Source: Microbacterium wangchenii
GTDB taxonomy: Bacteria > Actinomycetota > Actinomycetes > Actinomycetales > Microbacteriaceae
Reading direction: 5' to 3'
Length of the DNA stretch: 64,000 nucleotides
Assembly (NCBI RefSeq): GCF_004564355.1
Contig: NZ_CP038266.1
Location: forward strand, 1,550,001 to 1,614,000
Notes under the pieces: generated by a model
The model's database searches: none
What the model saw: only the letters and a program-made list of their open reading frames with translations
Told to the model about the DNA's origin: nothing
Shown: positions 51,396-58,078 of the stretch, piece after piece
Numbering within the stretch: the first letter of the stretch is position 1
Layout of the letters: each line of letters opens with the position of its first letter
Made by a program: the position numbers and the translations under genes

Positions 51396-52004
51396 ATGCG
51401 GATCTCGGAACTTTCCGCGGCGACCGGTGTGCCGGTGCCGACGATCAAGTACTACCTGCGCGAGAAGCTGCTGCCCGAGGGCACTCGTACCTCGGCGACG
51501 CAGGCGAGCTACGACGAGGTGCACGTCCAGCGGCTGCGCGTGATCCGGGCGCTCGTCGACTCCGGCGTCAGCATCGCCGAGACCCGCAATGTGATCGCCG
51601 CGCTGGATGCTCCGCCGCCGACCCCGTACGAGCTCCTCGGAGTCGCGCACGCCGCCGTCGCGCCGCCCGCGGAGGACGGTATCGACACCGCGGCGGCGGA
51701 GGATCTCTTCACGCAGCTGGGCGGCAAGCCGGAATCGTGCGATCCGGCGCAGCTGGCCGGACTGGCTCACGCGCTGCGGAACGTCGAGCGCGCGGGGTTC
51801 CGGATCCCGCCCGACGTGCTCGCGGCCTACGTCGCCGCGGCCCGCCTGATCGCCGAGGCCGAGATCGCCGGCATCCCCACGGACTCGGCGGAGTCGGTCG
51901 TCCGCTACGTCGTGCTGGGTACCGTGCTGCCGGAGCAGGTGCTGCTCGCCCTGCGCCGCGTGGCGGAGCAGGTGGTGTCCGCCGAGCGATTCGGCGCCGA
52001 CTGA
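51396..52004 (+). CDS. MerR-family transcriptional regulator
   Basis: A 202-aa regulator with a MerR winged helix at the N-terminus (RISELSAATGVPVPTIKYYL, RVIRALVDSGVSIAETRNVI), a short coiled-coil linker and a C-terminal helical domain of about 110 residues that may bind a ligand. No cysteine cluster for metals is seen, so an organic inducer is likely. ATG 51396 has GGGGTGAGGG upstream. It most likely controls itself and the divergent DUF4188 gene through the twin palindromes. Confidence 0.92.
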   Translation: MRISELSAATGVPVPTIKYYLREKLLPEGTRTSATQASYDEVHVQRLRVIRALVDSGVSIAETRNVIAALDAPPPTPYELLGVAHAAVAPPAEDGIDTAAAEDLFTQLGGKPESCDPAQLAGLAHALRNVERAGFRIPPDVLAAYVAAARLIAEAEIAGIPTDSAESVVRYVVLGTVLPEQVLLALRRVAEQVVSAERFGAD

Positions 52005-52086
52005 CATCTCCCGCCTTCCTTCGTCACCGGCTGAGTCAGGGGGCGGCAGCCGTTCGAGTGTCGGAGGTATGTTCTAGTCTTCAGGC

Positions 52087-53370
52087 ATGAACACGGATCG
52101 CATCGACCGGCTGGAGAGCGTCCTCGGCGACGCGCCGTGGGATGACGAAGACCGCTCCGCCGAGCCACCCGACCCGATCGACCTCGTGACGGAAGTATCG
52201 ACGATGATGTCGGTGTTCGCCGCGGAGCGGTTCGAGCGGGTCGACGCGATGCACCGTGAGGCTCTGCGGGAGCTCGCGACGTTCCGAGGGTCGAGCCTCG
52301 AGATCATCGAACGATCGCTGCGCCTGGAGCTGGCCGCCGCGCTCCAGATGACCGAGCGTGCCGCCGACCGGCTGCTGGTCACGGCGGACGGGCTCGTCGG
52401 CCGGTACCCCGCGATGCTCGCCTCGCTGCACGCCGGGCGTACGACCGAGCGCCATGCGGAGGTGTTCGTCGAGCTCGTCGACACCGTCGAGGCGGGCTTA
52501 CGTGATCAGGTCGTCGCCGTTGCGGTCGAGCTCGCCGAGGCGCACCCGCTCGGCACCTTCCGCCGTCTGCTGCAGAAGCTGGTCGCCACGGTGCGCGCCG
52601 CTTCCCTGGAAGAGCGGCACCGCGAGGCGGTGGCCGCGCGCCGCGTGGTCATCGAGCCGAGCGAAGACGGCATGGCGTGGCTGCTCGTGCACCTGCCGGC
52701 CGTCGAGGCGCAGGCCGTGCACGCCCGCATCACCGGCATCGCCCAGATCCTCCGTGCGCAGGACGGCGAAGAACGCACGCTCGACCAGATCCGGGCCGAC
52801 GTCGTGGGCGACCTCCTGGTGGACGGCGTCGTCGAGGCGCACCCGGGGGTCGCCCGGGGGATCCGGGCCACGGTGGCGGTCACCGTTCCCGCTCTCGCCC
52901 TCCTCAGCGACGAGCTCGCGGCGCAGAGCGAGCCGGCCACGGTCGAAGGCGTGGGCCCGATCCCTATCGAGCGGGCCAGGGAGCTGTGCGGCACCGCTCG
53001 CACCTGGACGCGGATCCTTACCCATCCGGAGCGCGGCACCGTGCTCTCGGTCGGGCGGAAGAAGTACAAGCCTCCGGCCGCACTCCGGGACCTCGTCCGC
53101 TGGCGGGCCGGTCGATGTATGAGCCCCGGATGCGGCCTCCCCGCCTCCCGATGTCAGATCGATCACCAGACCGCGTGGGAGGACGGCGGGCGAACAGAGC
53201 TCTCCAACCTCGCGCCGCTGTGTCAGGGCCACCACACCGTGAAGCATCGCGGCGGCTGGCGGGTGCGACAGGTGGAGGGCGGGGGTGGTGCGATCGAATG
53301 GACGTCACCTCTGGGCCGGCGCTATGTCGTCGAACCCGAACGTCGGGTCCCCGTCTTCCGCGCCGCGTGA
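52087..53370 (+). CDS. DUF222 domain protein with C-terminal HNH nuclease motif
   Basis: A 427-aa protein of the family found in many copies in actinobacterial genomes (related to the mycobacterial 13E12 repeat proteins). The helical DUF222 part spans residues 35-320 (AALQMTERAADRLLVTADGL, MLASLHAGRTTERHAEVFVE). The HNH motif is near the C-terminus: CMSPGCGLPASRCQIDHQTA and NLAPLCQGHHTVKH, with zinc-binding-like cysteines. Cellular role is unknown. TAGTCT (52075-52080) ends six bases before the ATG. No inverted repeats were seen around it, so it is not marked as mobile. Confidence 0.92.
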   Translation: MNTDRIDRLESVLGDAPWDDEDRSAEPPDPIDLVTEVSTMMSVFAAERFERVDAMHREALRELATFRGSSLEIIERSLRLELAAALQMTERAADRLLVTADGLVGRYPAMLASLHAGRTTERHAEVFVELVDTVEAGLRDQVVAVAVELAEAHPLGTFRRLLQKLVATVRAASLEERHREAVAARRVVIEPSEDGMAWLLVHLPAVEAQAVHARITGIAQILRAQDGEERTLDQIRADVVGDLLVDGVVEAHPGVARGIRATVAVTVPALALLSDELAAQSEPATVEGVGPIPIERARELCGTARTWTRILTHPERGTVLSVGRKKYKPPAALRDLVRWRAGRCMSPGCGLPASRCQIDHQTAWEDGGRTELSNLAPLCQGHHTVKHRGGWRVRQVEGGGGAIEWTSPLGRRYVVEPERRVPVFRAA

Positions 53371-53438
53371 CCAGCGCCGCGATCGCGGCCGCCGAAACGC
53401 CTCGGCGCAGGAACATTTCGCCCGGCCCCGGCGTTTGC

Positions 53439-53658
53439 TAGTCTTGAGTGTCACTCGTGTGGCTCGTTCCGCACGTCCAGGCCCCGGCCGCAGTGACATC
53501 GCACGAAACAATCCGCTTCGCTTCGGCTCACGCCGTCTCGTCTCGGTCGTCGCGCGAACTCGTTCGACGATCGTATGGCTGCGGACTGCCTCATCCCTCA
53601 ACCGGGGGAGAGGCACGAGCAGAAGCCCGACACCAACCCCAATAGGACAACCCACTAC
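53439..53658 (+). promoter_or_regulatory. rpsA promoter and long 5' leader
   Basis: TAGTCT (53439-53444) is the best -10 hexamer in the 288-bp gap and would give a leader of about 208 nt before rpsA. The leader contains a short perfect palindrome, CGAACTCGTTCG, and AGGA 11 bases before the ATG. In other bacteria S1 represses its own translation by binding its leader, so a structured autoregulatory region is plausible. No other gene is seen in this gap. Confidence 0.55.
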
Positions 53659-55134
53659 ATGACTACCGCAACGACCGCCCCGGCCACCAAGCAGGTCGCG
53701 ATCAACGACATCGGCTCTGCTGAGGACTTCCTGGCCGCGGTCGAAAAGACCCTGAAGTTCTTCAACGACGGCGACCTCATCGAAGGCACCGTGGTGAAGA
53801 TCGACCGCGACGAGGTCCTCCTCGACGTCGGATACAAGACCGAGGGCGTCATCCCCTCGCGCGAACTCTCGATCAAGCACGACGTCGACCCCAACGAGGT
53901 CGTCAACGTCGGCGACCACGTCGAGGCGCTGGTTCTCCAGAAGGAGGACAAGGAAGGCCGCCTCATCCTGTCCAAGAAGCGTGCGCAGTACGAGCGCGCG
54001 TGGGGCGACGTGGAGAAGATCAAGGAGACCGACGGTGTTGTCACCGGCTCCGTGATCGAGGTCGTCAAGGGTGGCCTCATCGTCGACATCGGCCTGCGTG
54101 GCTTCCTCCCCGCGTCGCTCATCGAGCTGCGTCGCGTCCGCGACCTCACGCCGTACCTCGGCCAGGAGATCGAGGCGAAGATCCTCGAGCTCGACAAGAA
54201 CCGCAACAACGTGGTTCTCTCGCGCCGCGCGCTGCTGGAGCAGACGCAGTCCGAGTCGCGCTCGAACTTCCTCAACAACCTGCACAAGGGCCAGGTCCGC
54301 AAGGGCACGGTCTCCTCGATCGTCAACTTCGGTGCGTTCGTCGACCTGGGCGGCGTGGACGGCCTCGTGCACGTCTCCGAGCTCTCGTGGAAGCACATCG
54401 AGCACGCGTCCGAGGTCGTCGAGGTCGGCCAGGAGGTCACCGTCGAGATCCTCGAGGTCGACCTGGACCGCGAGCGCGTCTCCCTGTCGCTGAAGGCGAC
54501 GCAGGAGGACCCGTGGCAGGTCTTCGCCCGCACCCACGCGATCGGCCAGATCGCACCGGGCAAGGTCACCAAGCTCGTTCCGTTCGGTGCGTTCGTCCGC
54601 GTCGCGGACGGCATCGAGGGCCTCGTGCACATCTCCGAGCTGTCGGGCCGCCACGTCGAGCTCGCGGAGCAGGTCGTCTCCGTCGGTGAAGAGGTCTTCG
54701 TCAAGATCATCGACATCGACCTCGAGCGTCGCCGCATCTCGCTGTCGCTCAAGCAGGCGAACGAGTCGGTCGACCCGTTCGGCACCGAGTTCGACCCGGC
54801 CCTGTACGGCATGGTCACCGAGTACGACGAGCGCGGGGAGTACAAGTACCCCGAGGGCTTCGACCCGGAGACCAACGCCTGGCTCGAAGGATTCGACGAG
54901 CAGCGCGAGAAGTGGGAGCAGGAGTACGCCGCTGCCCAGGCTCGCTGGGAGGCCCACAAGGCTGCCGTCGCCAAGGCCCTCGAGGCCGAGGCGAACGCTC
55001 CGGCCGGTGGCTCCTCGGATGGTGCCGTCTCGACCGGTGGCGGAGGCTCGTACACCTCGGAGTCGGCTTCGGCCGGCACCCTGGCCGACGACGCCGCTCT
55101 CGCCGCTCTGCGCGAGAAGCTGTCGGGTCGCTGA
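53659..55134 (+). CDS. rpsA: 30S ribosomal protein S1
   Basis: A 491-aa S1 protein with four S1 RNA-binding domains: about residues 35-105 (GDLIEGTVVKIDRDEVLLDV), 120-190 (GVVTGSVIEVVKGGLIVDIG), 205-280 (GQVRKGTVSSIVNFGAFVDL) and 295-365 (GQIAPGKVTKLVPFGAFVRV), plus an acidic, Ser/Gly/Ala-rich tail. It helps the 30S subunit bind structured mRNAs with leaders. Codon choice is the most uniform in the window, as expected for a highly expressed gene. In a genome with many leaderless mRNAs, S1 serves mainly the leadered ones. The ATG at 53659 fits the family start. Confidence 0.97.
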   Translation: MTTATTAPATKQVAINDIGSAEDFLAAVEKTLKFFNDGDLIEGTVVKIDRDEVLLDVGYKTEGVIPSRELSIKHDVDPNEVVNVGDHVEALVLQKEDKEGRLILSKKRAQYERAWGDVEKIKETDGVVTGSVIEVVKGGLIVDIGLRGFLPASLIELRRVRDLTPYLGQEIEAKILELDKNRNNVVLSRRALLEQTQSESRSNFLNNLHKGQVRKGTVSSIVNFGAFVDLGGVDGLVHVSELSWKHIEHASEVVEVGQEVTVEILEVDLDRERVSLSLKATQEDPWQVFARTHAIGQIAPGKVTKLVPFGAFVRVADGIEGLVHISELSGRHVELAEQVVSVGEEVFVKIIDIDLERRRISLSLKQANESVDPFGTEFDPALYGMVTEYDERGEYKYPEGFDPETNAWLEGFDEQREKWEQEYAAAQARWEAHKAAVAKALEAEANAPAGGSSDGAVSTGGGGSYTSESASAGTLADDAALAALREKLSGR

Positions 55135-55159
55135 TCCAGAACTGAGCTCACGCTCCACG

Positions 55160-55193
55160 AAGCGGGCCGGAACCTTCGGGTTCCGGCCCGCTT
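55160..55193 (+). terminator. Rho-independent terminator of rpsA
   Basis: AAGCGGGCCGGAAC (55160-55173) pairs with GTTCCGGCCCGCTT (55180-55193) around a six-base loop, followed by a short TTCGCGTT tail. It starts 25 bp after the rpsA stop and is the clearest terminator in the window. Confidence 0.92.
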
Positions 55194-55214
55194 TCGCGTT
55201 GCCGCCGGCATAAG

Positions 55215-55253
55215 CAACTCCGGTTGACAAGCCTGGCGGAGCAACGTAGGTTG
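55215..55253 (+). promoter_or_regulatory. Consensus promoter with two CAAC-N4-GTTG operators
   Basis: TTGACA (55224-55229), a 17-bp spacer and TAGGTT (55247-55252) form a near-ideal sigma-70 promoter ending six bases before ATG 55259. Two copies of CAAC-N4-GTTG (55215-55226 and 55242-55253) overlap the -35 and -10 elements, within a shared block AGCAACNNNGGTTGACA. A repressor bound at both would shut the promoter off. Confidence 0.75.
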
Positions 55254-55258
55254 ACAGT

Positions 55259-55504
55259 ATGCACGCCGGAGAGATCGCCGGGCGGGCGGCGGACACGAGC
55301 GACCCGCGCGCGGGACTCCGCGCGGTGGCGTCGCTGCGCGTCCTCGCCGACGCGCTCGAGCTGCGCCAGGTCGAGGCGGGCCTGCGGGCAGGCATGAGCT
55401 GGCAGCAGGTCGCCGATGCGCTCGGAGTCTCCCGTCAGGCGGTGCACAAGAAATACGCCAAGAGGATCGACCAGACCATCCCCGTCCCGAGGAGGAATAC
55501 GTGA
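55259..55504 (+). CDS. Small helix-turn-helix protein, HTH half of a split ClpC2-like regulator
   Basis: An 81-aa protein. Residues about 30-72 hold a helix-turn-helix, GLRAGMSWQQVADALGVS followed by RQAVHKKYAKRI, closely similar in pattern to the N-terminal part of mycobacterial ClpC2 (GASWSDIGKSMGVTKQAAQKRF). In ClpC2 this part is joined to a Clp N-terminal domain; here that domain is encoded by the next gene, which overlaps by four bases (GTGA). I infer that it binds the twin operators in its own promoter and that the partner protein senses the signal. Confidence 0.82.
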   Translation: MHAGEIAGRAADTSDPRAGLRAVASLRVLADALELRQVEAGLRAGMSWQQVADALGVSRQAVHKKYAKRIDQTIPVPRRNT

Positions 55505-56487
55505 GCAAGCTCGCCGATGTCGCCAAGACCGCGCAGAGCCTTTCGCTGACGGCGATGGAGGAGGCGTCGCGGGTGGGTCTGCGCACGAGCGACATCGACC
55601 ATCTCTTCCTGGCCCTGGTTCTCAGCGACCAGCATGCCGGCCGTGTGCTCCGGGGGAGCGGCATCACGCTCGAGGAGGCCCGTCGGGCGGTCGCCGAGCA
55701 GCACGCCGCACAGCTCGCGTCGGTCGGTATCAGCGTCGGCGCTGCGGACCCCGGACGCATCGTCTTCAACGAGACCGGCGGATACACCTGGAGCGACCGC
55801 GTGCTGGACATCTTCAAGGAGTCCTGCCGCGGCGGCAAGCGCGGCGACGCCGCGGCCGTGCTGCGCGAACTCCTGGACGAGCCCAGCGGGATGATCGCGG
55901 AGGTGCTGTATCGGCTCGGCACCTCGCCGGACACGATCCGCCGGCGCCTCGACGAAGACGCCCCCACCGCGCGGCCTGCGGTACCTGTCTCCACCGACGG
56001 GCTGACCGGCCACGCCGAATTATTCGTGCCCGCTCCGGTCGACGAGGTGTGGACGCTCTTGGCCGATCCGTTCCGCATGCCGGACTGGGAGCCGAGCATC
56101 GGAGGCGTCGTCGACGCCGGCGGACCGGTCCGCCCGGGCGATGTCCTCACCGCGTACCGCCGTGATCGTCGTCCGGACGGGAAGCCCCTGCGTATCGGGC
56201 CTGCCCTTCGACGCATCCGGGTGGAGGTCGATGCGGTGCAGGAGCAGTTCTCCATCGCGTGGTCGTTCTCGACCCCCGACGCCCCCGACGCCAACACCCG
56301 GTACGTCCGGATCTCACTCGCTCCGACCGACGGCGGAACCCGCCTGCGCATGACGCAGGCGTGGCAGCGGCAGCCCGCGCGCCGCGTCGGCCCCGTCCGG
56401 GCCCGGCTCCTGCGCCCTCTGTACCGGTTCGTGACCTGGATGCAACTGTCCCAGCTCTGCGTCGCGATCGGCCGCGTCTTCCGCTGA
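55501..56487 (+). CDS. Clp N-terminal domain fused to an SRPBCC (START-like) domain
   Basis: A 328-aa protein. Residues 1-150 are a Clp-N double repeat as in ClpC (AQSLSLTAMEEASRVGLRTS, IDHLFLALVLSD, and a second repeat ending LRELLDEPSGMIAEVLYRLG) but with no ATPase. Residues 165-325 are an SRPBCC helix-grip fold (AELFVPAPVDEVWTLLADPF, MPDWEPSIGGVV), a pocket for hydrophobic ligands. Stand-alone Clp-N proteins such as ClpC2 bind Clp-directed toxins or marked proteins. The ligand domain is an addition I do not know from ClpC2. Coupled to the HTH gene upstream. Confidence 0.85.
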   Translation: MSKLADVAKTAQSLSLTAMEEASRVGLRTSDIDHLFLALVLSDQHAGRVLRGSGITLEEARRAVAEQHAAQLASVGISVGAADPGRIVFNETGGYTWSDRVLDIFKESCRGGKRGDAAAVLRELLDEPSGMIAEVLYRLGTSPDTIRRRLDEDAPTARPAVPVSTDGLTGHAELFVPAPVDEVWTLLADPFRMPDWEPSIGGVVDAGGPVRPGDVLTAYRRDRRPDGKPLRIGPALRRIRVEVDAVQEQFSIAWSFSTPDAPDANTRYVRISLAPTDGGTRLRMTQAWQRQPARRVGPVRARLLRPLYRFVTWMQLSQLCVAIGRVFR

Positions 56488-56585
56488 CCGCCCCGGTGGC
56501 CCCGCCGCGCTCCCGCGCCACTCTCGGCCTCCGGCCCGCCCCTCGCGCTGCTCCTCGTCTCGCTCCTCGTCCCGCTCCTCGTCCG

Positions 56586-56669
56586 GCCCGAACTCCTCAA
56601 ATCCGGGGCCCCCGCGGTCGGAAGAGTGCGGAAATCAGCCCACGCCGCGCGTTCTTGAGGAGTTCGGGC
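56586..56669 (-). repeat. 84-bp palindrome-ended element, copy C
   Basis: Ends GCCCGAACTCCTCAAATC and TTCTTGAGGAGTTCGGGC. Read on the minus strand its centre shows TT at 19-20 and 29-30 followed by CCGACCGCG, matching copies A and B, so it is in the opposite orientation to them. Preceded by three direct CGCTCCTCGTC-like units (about 56549-56582). Lies in the 570-bp gap 56488-57057. Confidence 0.85.
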
Positions 56670-56795
56670 GGGCAGGGTGTTCGCTCACGGGACCTTCGAC
56701 GCCGTGCGCACCTCCGTCTCGCCGGGAGTGCCCCTGTACCCGCGCGCGGGTGCGCCTCCATCGCGGCCCCACTCGCCGGGTTCTGCCTTCGTCGC

Positions 56796-56879
56796 GCCGG
56801 AACTCCTCAAATATGCGCTCCGCGTGGCGAGAAGCGCCTCGAACCCGGCGGATGCCGGGCGGGTCTGCGGAGTTCGGGT
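56796..56879 (-). repeat. 84-bp palindrome-ended element, copy D
   Basis: Ends GCCGGAACTCCTCAAATA and TCTGCGGAGTTCGGGT; the second end has two changes, making this the most decayed copy. On the minus strand it again has TT at centre positions 19-20 and 29-30. It is 210 bp from copy C, start to start, in the same orientation as C. Confidence 0.75.
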
Positions 56880-57027
56880 GCGGCACGGCGCGCGCGCAAC
56901 GCTCGCGCCGACGCGATCGCCGCCGACAGCGGACTGGACCGCGGCACCGGCTCCTTCGCGCCGTTCCGTCCCCACGCGAGGCTGCGCCCCGGACCGCGCC
57001 CGGCTCATCGCCCTGCGCGGACACGCG

Positions 57028-57051
57028 ACTGTACAGTGACGGCTGTACAAT
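57028..57051 (+). promoter_or_regulatory. CmtR-type operator and promoter
   Basis: ACTGTACAGT (57028-57037) is a perfect palindrome, and CTGTACA recurs at 57043-57049. The second copy overlaps TACAAT (57046-57051), a strong -10 that ends six bases before the ATG of the CmtR-like gene. Binding of the repressor would block the promoter; metal would release it. Confidence 0.75.
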
Positions 57052-57057
57052 CAGCTC

Positions 57058-57411
57058 ATGCTGACCGCGCAGACCGGACTGGACGTGATGAACCGCCTGG
57101 GGCGGGCGATGGCGGATCCCACGAGGTCGCGCATCCTGATGACGCTGCTGGCCGGGCCCGCGTATCCGGCTCAGCTGGCCCACGACCTCGCATTGACGCC
57201 CTCCAATGTCTCCAACCACCTCACATGCCTGCGCGACTGCGGCATCGTCGTCGCCGAGCCGGAGGGCCGGCGCACGCGGTACGCCGTCGCGGATCCGCAT
57301 CTCGCCGCCGGGCTCCTCGCGCTGCTGGAGGTCACTCTGGCCGTGGACGAGAATGCGCCGTGCGTGGATCCTTCCTGCACGGTCGACGGATGCTGCCAGG
57401 GGCAGGCATGA
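57058..57411 (+). CDS. cmtR: CmtR-type Cd(II)/Pb(II)-responsive ArsR-family repressor
   Basis: A 117-aa ArsR/SmtB repressor. Cys57 and Cys61 (in HLTCLRDCG) and Cys102 (in APCVDPSC) fall at exactly the positions of the metal ligands in Mycobacterium tuberculosis CmtR, and NVSNHLTCLRDCGIVVA is the recognition helix. Three extra cysteines (SC and CC) at the C-terminus could widen metal binding. It overlaps the efflux gene by four bases, a typical sensor-efflux pair. TACAAT-N6-ATG suggests a leaderless mRNA with the operator at the -10. Confidence 0.92.
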   Translation: MLTAQTGLDVMNRLGRAMADPTRSRILMTLLAGPAYPAQLAHDLALTPSNVSNHLTCLRDCGIVVAEPEGRRTRYAVADPHLAAGLLALLEVTLAVDENAPCVDPSCTVDGCCQGQA

Positions 57412-58049
57412 CGGCCCTCTCGCCCGACCGTCGGCGACGACTTCATCGACGGGTCCGGGCGATCGTCGCGATCACGATCGGGTACAACGCGCTCGAGGCG
57501 ATCGTGGCCATCGCCGCCGGCGTGCTGGCGTCATCGGCCGCCCTCATCGGGTTCGGCCTGGACTCCGTGATCGAGGTGCTCTCAGCCGTCGCCGTGGCAT
57601 GGCAGTTCACCAGGGCCGATCCGGAGCGGTACGAGCGCGTCACCGTTCGCGCGATCGCGCTGGCGTTCTTCGCCCTCGCCGCCTACGTCACCGTGGACGC
57701 GGTCGTGAGTCTCGTCCGCGGCGAGGGCCCCGACGCCAGCCCCCTGGGGATCAGCATCACTCTGCTGAGCGTGATCGCGATGCCCGTGCTGGCATGGATC
57801 GAGATCCGCACGGGGCGAGAGCTCGGATCCCGCAGCGTGCTGGCAGACGCCCGGCAGCTCGTGCTGTGCGTGTACCTCTCCGGCGCGGTGCTCGTGGGTC
57901 TCCTGGCCAACACCCTCCTCGGCTGGTGGTGGGCCGACTCCGTCGCCGCGCTCGTGGTCGCCGTCCTCGCCGTGCGGGAGGGGCTGGAGGCGTGGCGGGG
58001 TGACCTCGAGTCGCCCTTCGACGCCCTCAGCGACCTCGAGGACGAGTAG
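57408..58049 (+). CDS. Cation diffusion facilitator-type metal efflux protein
   Basis: A 213-aa membrane protein with five to six helices and a short C-terminus. ASSAALIGFGLDSVIEVLSA and WWADSVAALVVAVLA carry the paired Asp residues (DS motifs) of CDF transporters, which export Zn, Cd or Co against protons. The long cytoplasmic domain of larger CDF proteins is missing. Translation is coupled to the CmtR gene, so cadmium or lead is the likely substrate. Confidence 0.88.
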   Translation: MTALSPDRRRRLHRRVRAIVAITIGYNALEAIVAIAAGVLASSAALIGFGLDSVIEVLSAVAVAWQFTRADPERYERVTVRAIALAFFALAAYVTVDAVVSLVRGEGPDASPLGISITLLSVIAMPVLAWIEIRTGRELGSRSVLADARQLVLCVYLSGAVLVGLLANTLLGWWWADSVAALVVAVLAVREGLEAWRGDLESPFDALSDLEDE

Positions 58050-58078
58050 TCCTTCCCGCAGGCAATAACGTGAGAGGA

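Noticed and set aside
52087..53370. DUF222-HNH gene as a homing or insertion element
   Set aside because: The family is multi-copy in actinobacteria, but I see no terminal repeats, target duplication or disrupted neighbour gene.
53378..53392. GC palindrome GCCGCGATCGCGGC after the DUF222 gene as a terminator
   Set aside because: It has no loop when folded as RNA and no T run; a short palindrome of this kind is likely by chance in such GC-rich DNA.
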